From NCBI RefSeq assembly GCF_019744875.1, contig NZ_JAIETU010000006.1, positions 372,001-436,000 on the forward strand: 64,000 nucleotides of DNA. Reading direction: 5' to 3'. The stretch comes from Hyphomicrobium sp. GTDB lineage: Bacteria > Pseudomonadota > Alphaproteobacteria > Rhizobiales > Hyphomicrobiaceae. A model generated the notes under the pieces. The model saw nothing but the letters and a program-made list of their open reading frames with translations, did not search any database and was not told where the DNA came from. Numbering within the stretch: the first letter of the stretch is position 1; every line of letters begins with the position of its first letter. A program made the translations under genes and the position numbers. Below are positions 52,191 to 61,100 of the stretch, piece by piece.

Positions 52191-55100
52191 GGCGCTACGG
52201 CGCCGCTATCGAGGCGCACTACGCGAAGCCACATGCAGCGAAAGGGATTGTGCCGAAGCAGATCCCGGTCGCGCCGCGCGCGGAACTGCTCGAAGCGCCG
52301 CATCCGGCTCCAGCCGTCCAGCGCACGCAAGCCGGCACCGCCGAGCCGGTGGCGATCATCGGCATGGAGGGGATGTTCCCGAAGAGCGCCGATCTCGCGG
52401 CGTTCGCGGCGCATCTCGCGGCAGGCGACGATTGCATCGAAGAAATTCCACGCGCGCGCTGGGACTGGCGCGCCGTTGACGGCGATCCGAAGCGCGGGCC
52501 GTATTCCAATGTCCGGCATGGCGGCTTCGTGCCGGGGCACGATCTGTTCGACGCGGGTTTCTTCAAGATCCCGCCCAACGGAGCCGAGATGATGGACCCG
52601 CAGCATCGGCTGTTTCTCACGTGCGTGTGGAAGCTGATCGAGGGGGCTGGCCATGCGCCGGGCTCTCTGGCGGGCCGCAAGGTCGGGTTGTTTCTGGGCA
52701 TCAACTTGCAGGACTACGCCGATCTCGCCAACCGCGCGGGCGCGGTCGATCCGGCGCAGCTCACGGGCCTCGGGCACGCCTTCTGCGCCAACCGGTTGTC
52801 CTATCTGCTCGATATCCACGGCCCCAGCCAGGTGATCGACACGGCGTGCTCGAGTTCGCTCGTGGCGCTGCATCGTGCTGTCCAGTGCATCCGCCACGAG
52901 GGCTGCGAACTGGCCATCGCGGGCGGCGCCAACCTCATGCTGACGCCGACGCAGCACATCCTGTTCTCGCGCGTCGGCATGCTGGCGCCGGATGGTCGAT
53001 GCAAGACGTTCTCGCGGGCGGCGAATGGCTATGCGCGGGCGGAAGGCGTGGGCGCCGTGCTGCTGAAGCGCCTCGATCTGGCAGAGCGGGACGGCGATTG
53101 CATTCTCGGTGTCGTGCGAGGATCGGCGGAAAATCATGGCGGGGCTGCGTCGTCGCTGACGGCGCCCAATCCGCGCGCGCAAGCGAGGCTGATCGTCGAG
53201 GCGCACCGGCAGGCGGGGATCGATCCGCGCTCGCTCGGCATGATCGAATGCCACGGAACCGGAACGGTGCTCGGAGATCCGGTCGAAATCGAGGGCTTGA
53301 AGGCGGCGTTCGCTGAGCTTTATGCGGAGCACGGGCATTCAATGCGGGAGGCGTCGTGCGGCCTCGGGTCCGTGAAGTCGAACATCGGGCATGCGGAGAC
53401 CGCGGCGGGTATCGCGGGTGTCATCAAGGTGCTGCTCGGATTGCGCGCCGGGCGCCTCTGGAAGACACTGCATTGCGAGGATCCCAATCCGCTCATCGAT
53501 CTGCGCGGCACGCCGTTCTATCTGATGGACAGCGCGCGGGACTGGCCGCGCCCGGTGATCGATGGGCGTGAGCTGCCGCGCCGGTCCGCCGTCAGCTCGT
53601 TCGGAGCGGGCGGCGCCAACGCGCATGTCGTGATCGAAGAGTATGTGTCCGCGCCGCGCGAAGAGGCCGCTGGCGGCCCACACGTCATTGTGCTCTCGGC
53701 CCGCACCGAGAGCGCGCTGCGCGACGCTGCGCGGAACCTGGCCGCGCATCTCGCGAGCGACGATGCTGCCGAACAGGATCTCGCCGACATTGCTTTCACC
53801 CTGCAGACGGGCCGCGACGCGATGCGCGCGCGGCTGGCGTGCGTTGCGCACGACAAGCTCGAATTGCGGGCCCAGCTTGAGGCTTTTCTCGCGCATGGAG
53901 CGGCGGTTGGCGTCGTTACCGGTACCGTGGCGCGTAAAGGTGCGCCGGGCCTTGCGTTGCCTTCGATTGGCACCGACGACGTCGACGACGATCTCGCGCG
54001 TATTGCGGGCCATTGGGTGGCCGGTGGCACAGTCGATTGGGCCGCGCTGCATGCGGGACAAGCGCGCAGGCGCGTGCGGTTGCCGACCTATCCGTTTCAA
54101 GGCAAGCGCTACTGGCTGCCGGTTGACGGTGCGGCGGGCGCCCGTCCCGGCCCCGGACGTGGGCCGATGGACCTCACGGAGTCCGCGCCGGGGCGGTTTA
54201 CGCTGCAGCTTTCGCCCGACGCGTTTTTCCTGCGCGATCACGTGGTCGGCGGCACGCCGACGCTGCCCGGCGTTGCATACCTCGAGCTGATGCGCCGAGC
54301 TGTGAAGGCCGCGGGGCTGGACGGCGCGCTTGGGCAGATCGTGTGGCTGAAACCGCTTGCCGTGACGCACCCGGTCGAGATCGAAGTTGCCATCGATCTC
54401 GGGTCGCCGGGGCGGCCACGTATCGAGGTGACGCGGGTCGGAGGCGATGGGACGCGGCAGGTGCATGCCGAAGCGCGGCTTCTGCCGCTTGCCGAACGCC
54501 CGGCTCCTTCACCGGCCAGCTCGGACCGCGACGCGTCGCAGTCGCGCCTGTACGGTGCTGAACATGTGTACGCGGTTTTCGATGGCATGGGGCTTTCCTA
54601 CGGACCGTCCCATCGCGCAATTGTGTCGCTCGATTGTGGTTCCGACGAGCCGGGGTATCCGCGCGTCAGCGGCCACCTTCATCTCCCGCCTGCGGCTGGA
54701 CCGCTTACGGATTTCGCGCTGCATCCGAGCCTGCTGGATGGCGCTTTTCAGTGCGCACTCGGGACGGCGCTGGATGAAGACGGCGCGGGATCTGGCGGCG
54801 CGGCTCTGCCGTTCGCGCTGGATCGCATCGATGTGTTTGCGCCATGCGCTCGGGAGATGACGGTTTCGGTCCGGTCCAGCGGCGCGCGTGTGCGCCGCAT
54901 CCAGAAGCTGGACATCGATCTCATGGACGCCGATGGCATGGTGTGCATCCGCATGAGCGGGTTTGCGACGCGCCAATTGGCGCGGGCTGTGCCGGAGAAG
55001 GACGAGCACGCGACGTTGCTGTTCGCGCCCGATTGGCATGGCTTGTCGCCGGGCGAGGCTGAGGCGCCGGGACGGGTTGTCCGCCGCGATGCGTTTCTCT

Positions 55101-58100
55101 GCGGTTGGGGGGCTTCGTACGCTGAGGCACTGGCTACGGCGTTGCCCGGCTGGTCGTGCTGTGGTTTCGAAATCGACGGCACGGTGCTCGATGGCGGCTT
55201 CGCGGCGTGTGCCGAAGCACTGCTCGCGCACGTTCAAGCGCTGGCGCGCGCTGGTCGCTCTACGGAATTGCAGGTGGTCGTGCCCAGCGATGCGCCGTGG
55301 CTTGCGAGCTTGCAAGGCCTGCTCAAAAGCGTGGACTTGGAAGTGCCGAGCGTCACGTGCCGGCTGCTCATGACAGATGCCGGAGCGTCTCCGGAGGATC
55401 TTGCCCGGCAGATTGCTGCCGCGTCGCGTTGTCCTCAGGCGTCGCACGTGCGCGCGCAGGGCAGCGCGTTCCAAGTGTTGCGTTGGCGTGCATTGGCGCG
55501 GCCCGCAGCGGCGTCTCCGCATCCGTGGCGTGATGGCGGTGTGTATCTCATCACGGGCGGAACAGGCGGTTTGGGCAGGTTGTTCACGCGTGAAATTTCG
55601 AGGTGCGTCGCAGATGCGACGCTCGTGCTGGCGAGCCGAAGCGCAACTGAACCGGCGCTGCCGCCGGAGTGGTCATCTGAATTGAGCAGCGCGCGGGTGG
55701 AGATCATAGCGCTCGATGTTTCCGATGCAGAGTCGGTCGCCGCGGCGATTGCCGGCATTCGGTCCCGCCACGGCCGCCTGGATGGTGTGCTGCACGCGGC
55801 CGGATTGCTCGACGACTGCGCGCTCGCGGCAAAGACGGCGCAGAGCTTGCGCGCCGTGCTCGCTCCCAAGGTCGCCGGGACGTGTCATCTCGATCGCGCA
55901 CTCGGCGCGGAGCCGCTCGATCTGTTGCTGCTGTTTGCGTCCCTCTCGGGGGCTCTCGGAAATCCGGGACAGACGGACTACGCCGCCGCCAATGCATTCC
56001 TGGACGCGTTCGCGATCGATCGCGAAGCGCGCCGGAAGGCCGGGCTGTGCCATGGCCGCACACTGGCTGTGGATTGGCCGGTCTGGCGCGAGGGCGGCAT
56101 GCGTCTCGCGCCTCAGGCCGAGAAGCTGATGACGCGGACGACGGGGTTCACGTTGCTCGAGACGGAGGATGCGTTCTCCGCGCTTTACGATGCGCTGGCG
56201 AGCGGCGAGCCGCAGGTGGTGGTGGCGGCGGGAGACCGCGCACGGATCGAGGCGCGGTTCGGGATGGCTGCGAGCGAGCAGCAGCCTGCGTCAGGGCTGG
56301 ACCATGAAACGCCAACGGAGGCGAAGTCTCACGTGCGGAACGCGACTGCCGATGCCTCCGATCTCGAACGTGCCATTCTTCCCGCTTTGTTGCAGATCGT
56401 GTCGGCGCAGCTCAAGGTGGCGCTGGACGATCTCGCGCCGGATCTCGAACTCACCGAGTACGGCTACGATTCGATTTCCTTCACGCAGCTCGCGAACCTG
56501 TTGAACGACCGCTTCGGCCTGGCGCTCACGCCGACTGTGTTTTTCGAGCATGCAACGCTGGGCGAACTCGCGGCCTATTTTGCGCGTGACCATGCGCCGG
56601 AGTTTTCATCGGTGCTCGGGGTTGCGGCGCCGACCATACCGGCCGCCGTCGCGTCAGCTCCGCGACCGGCTGAGCGATCGACGCCGGCACAGCCTCGCGA
56701 GCAGCCGCGGCCTGACACGCGCGATGCGGCCGGGCGCGCGCCGATTGCCATCGTCGGCATGAGCGGCGTGTTCCCCGGTGCGGCTGACCCGGATGCGTTG
56801 TGGCAGAACCTTCTCGCAGGGCGCGACTCCACGCGCGCGTTGCCGGAGGATCGCTGGTCGCGACAGCCGGTCGATACGCCTCAACGCGGCGGCTTCATCG
56901 ATGGGATCGGTGAGTTCGACGCCGCGTTTTTCGGACTTTCGGCGCCGGAAGCGCGCCTCATCGATCCGCAGCAGCGGCTGCTCTTGACGCAGACATGGCG
57001 CTTGCTCGAAAACGCGGGCTACGCGCCGCGGGCATTGTCGGGCACAAGCATCGGCGTTTTCGTCGGCGTTGCGGATACGGGATACGGCCGGCTGGTCGCC
57101 GAGGCGGGCGGCCCGACCGAGGGCTACGCGATGACCGGGCTTGCGCCGTCGGTCGGTCCGAACCGCGTCAGCTTCCATTTCAATTTTACAGGGCCGAGCG
57201 TCGCCATAGAGACGGCGTGCTCCAGCGCGCTTGTCGCCATCCATCGGGCTGCCGAGGCTATTCATTCGGGTGACTGCGAGGCCGCCATCGCGGGCGGCGT
57301 CAATGCGCTGCTGTCGCCCGAGACGTTCGAAGGGTTCGCGCGCGCGGGCATGCTCGCAGCCGACGGGCGGTGCAAGACGTTCTCGGCGGACGCAGACGGC
57401 TACGGTCGCGGAGAGGGACTAGGTCTCGTTTTCCTGAAGCGGCTTGCCGATGCAGAGCGGGATGGCGATCGTGTTCTCGCGGTGCTGCGCGGAAGCGCTG
57501 AAAATCACGGTGGGCGCGCCAGCACGCTGACGGCGCCGAACCCCAAGGCGCAGGCCGCACTTCTCAAACAGGCTTACGCGCGCGCAGGGTTCGATCCGCG
57601 CACCGTGACCTATATCGAGGCGCACGGAACGGGGACGCCGTTGGGCGACCCGATCGAGGTGGAAGCGCTGAACGCCGCTTTCGCTGTGTTGTCTGATGAG
57701 GCGGAGACGCGGTTCGGGCCCGCGCCGCGCATGCCCTGCGGGATCGGCTCGGTCAAGTCGAATATCGGGCATCTGGAGCTAGCGGCGGGGGCGGCCGGTC
57801 TCATCAAAGTTCTGCTGATGATGCGGGCCGGAACGCTTGCGCGTTCGATCAACTGCGAAACGCTCAATCCGTACCTGAAACTCGACGACGGCGTTTTCCG
57901 GGTCGTGCGCGAGACGGAAGCATGGGTGCGCGCGCGCGATGCGGAGGGGCGTGAGGTGCCGCGCCGCGCGGGCGTCAGCAGTTTCGGGTTCGGCGGCAGC
58001 AATGCGCATCTCGTGCTGGAAGAGTATGCGCCCGCCGATGTGATGCAGTCTCTAACCGGGGTAGCGGGGCCGTTTGCCATCGTGCTTTCCGCCCGCTCTG

Positions 58101-61100
58101 AGCAGCAACTCGGCGAGAGCGCGCAGGAGCTACTTGCCGCGCTGGATGCGTTTTCCGACGCGGATCTCGCCAGCATCGCATTCACGCTGCAGAAGGGCCG
58201 GGATGCGATGGAGCATCGGCTTGCGTTCGCCGCGTCGCATATTTCCGATGTGCGCCGGCACCTGTCGGCGTTTCTTTCCGGCGTTTTGGATGGCGACGTT
58301 CGGACCGGCCGTGTCAAGGCGGGCCGGGGCATGCTTGGGCTACTCGACAGCGACGCCGAGGTGCGCCGTGCCTTGCTGGGCCTGCCGGAGCGCGGACGCC
58401 AGGATTTGCTGCTCGATCTCTGGGTGCACGGATTCTCGTTCGACTGGTCGGCACTCTATGGGGCAGAGCGGCCGAGCCGTGTGGTGCTGCCGGGGTATCC
58501 CTTTGCGCGGACCGTGCATTGGGTTCGTGGGGTTCACTCCGAGTCGGCTGGCTCGTCGACGGTTCATGCGCGGGCATTCGCAGGTCCGTCCGAAGTGGCT
58601 GTGGCGGAACACTCCGAAGGCGGGCCCGCGCCCGCGATGCTCGAACGGCTGACGGAGATCGCCGCCCGCCTGCTCGAAACCGATGTCGATGTGCTGGATC
58701 CTGATACCGAACTTGGCGAGTTCGGTCTCGACTCGATCTCCATGACAGCCTTCGCGGGGAAAGTGAACGACGCGCTCGGATTGTCGCTTTCACCTGCCGA
58801 CTTCTTCGAATTTGCAACGCTCGCGCGCCTTGCCGCGCATATCGAGAGCCTGGGGCGGGCGCCGATGGCGCGTGGGCGCGTCGCGGTCGAAGAGCGCGCT
58901 TCCGTGCCGTCTCCTATTTCGCCGCCCGATGACGATCCAGTTGTGATCGTCGGGGTGAGCTGCTGCTTCCCCGGAGCGGCGGACGCTGCCGCATTCTGGG
59001 AGAATCTCGCCACCGGCGTGGATTCGATCCGCGAAATCCCCTCCGACCGCTGGGACTGGCGAGCGATCCACGGCGATCCAAAAACCGAAACTGGAAAAAC
59101 CGACATCAAGTTCGGCGGCTTCATCGACGGGGTGTTCGCGTTCGATCCGCTGTTCTTCGGCATTTCGCCGCGCGAAGCGCTGCTCATGGATCCGCAGCAG
59201 CGCCTCATGATGATGCATGCGTGGAAGGCGCTGGAGGACGCGGGGCACGATCCGCGTAGCCTCGCCGGGCGCGCCGTTGGCGTCTTCGTCGGAACTGCGG
59301 CGAGCGGCTATTCCGATTTGCTCAGCGACGACGACACCTCTGGCCAGGGGTACGCAGCGACTGGCTCGGCGTCCTCGATCGGGCCCAATCGCATCAGCTA
59401 CTTCTTCGACTGGCACGGGCCCAGCGAGCCTGTCGAAACCGCCTGTTCCAGCTCGCTCGTCGCGCTTCATCGCGCGGTTCAAAGCCTCAAGTCCGGCGAG
59501 TGCGACTTGGCGCTCGCCGGCGGCGTCAACACCATCGTCACGCCCGAGGCGCACATCACGTTCGCCAGGGCCGGCATGCTGTCGCGCGATGGGGCGTGCC
59601 ACACGTTCTCGCGCAACGCGAACGGCTATGTGCGCGGCGAAGGCGCCGGTGTGGTGGTTCTCAAGCACCAGTCTGACGCGCTGCGCGATGGGGACGCCAT
59701 TTATGCCGTCGTGCGCGGCACCGCGGTCAATCACGGCGGGCGCGCCAATTCGCTGACGGCGCCCAACACGGCCGCGCAGGCGGACGTGATTTCGCGTGCC
59801 TATGCGGTCGCTGGCATCGACCCGTCCACGGTCGGCTACATCGAAGCGCACGGGACGGGGACGCCGCTCGGTGACCCGGTTGAAATCAATGCGCTGAAGC
59901 ACGTTTTTGCAGCGCGCGAGGCGGGTGCTGAGCCGTGCGGTCTCGGTTCGGTCAAGACCAACATCGGCCACCTCGAACTTGCGGCGGGAATTGCGGGCGT
60001 CATAAAGGTTTTGTTGCAGCTTCGTCATCGCGCCTTGGCGCCGAGCCTCAAGAGCGAGCCCGCCAACCCGTACATCGATTTGACGGGAAGCCCGTTCTTC
60101 GTCGTGCGGGAGCGCCAGCCCTGGCGTGCTATGCGCGATCGCGATGGCCGCGAGCTGCCGCGACGGGCCGGTGTCAGCAGCTTCGGGTTCGGCGGCGTGA
60201 ATGCGCATGTGGTGCTCGAAGAGTTCGTCGATCGCCGGAGTTCGCAGCCACGTCGCGAAGAGCCCGTCATCGTGCCGCTGTCGGGGCGCGATGCGCTACG
60301 CCTTGCCGATCAGGTACGCCTTCTCCGCGAGCATCTCACCAAGGATCGCGCAGGTGAAATCTCGCTCGCGGATCTGGCGTTCACGCTGCAGTCGGGGCGG
60401 ACGCATCTGGCGTGCCGCGCGGCGTTCGTGGTCAGGTCGGTCGAAGCACTCAAGATGGAACTCGACCGTTTTCTCGCCGCGGGGGTTCCGGTGGCGGATG
60501 GCGTAGCCGTCAGCGAGGCCGCTGGCATTGCACCCGCGGCCGGTGCAACGCTTCAGGAAATCGCGGCGCACTGGGTTTCCGGCGGTGAGGTCGATTGGGA
60601 CCGGGCAAATCCGGCGCGGCGACGTCTGCATCTGCCGACGTATCCGTTTGCGCGCGAGATCTACAAGGGCGGACGCGCGATCGAACGCGGCGCTGCAGCC
60701 AATGCTGCTGCCGTTGTGAGATCGCAAGCGCTCGCTCCGCAAGCACCGGGGCAAACGCTCTTGCGCGATCCGGATGCCTTCTACTTCAGCGATCATCGTA
60801 TCGCGGGCGCTCCGATGCTTCCGGGCGTGATGACGCTGGAGCTGGCGCGCGCCGCATCCGGCCAAGCTCTGCCGTTGTCTCTTGGAGATATCGTCTGGCT
60901 GAAGCCGGTGAGCGCTTCGGCGGGGGCATCGTCGCGGATCGCGTTCGACGCTGGCGGGCACGCGTTCCGCTTGCTTTCGGGCGACGGCGAGACTGAAGCC
61001 GTGCACGCGCAGGGCAAGCTACGCGCGTCTGCTGAGGCGGCGGGAATTCTCGATGTCTCGGCGGTGCGCGCACGCTGCTCGCGTTCGCGCACGCCGGAGT

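Noticed and set aside
57218-60270. KS8 or KS9 as non-elongating KS
   Set aside because: Both retain Cys, the HGTGT His and the GH His; no sequence sign of loss of condensation.
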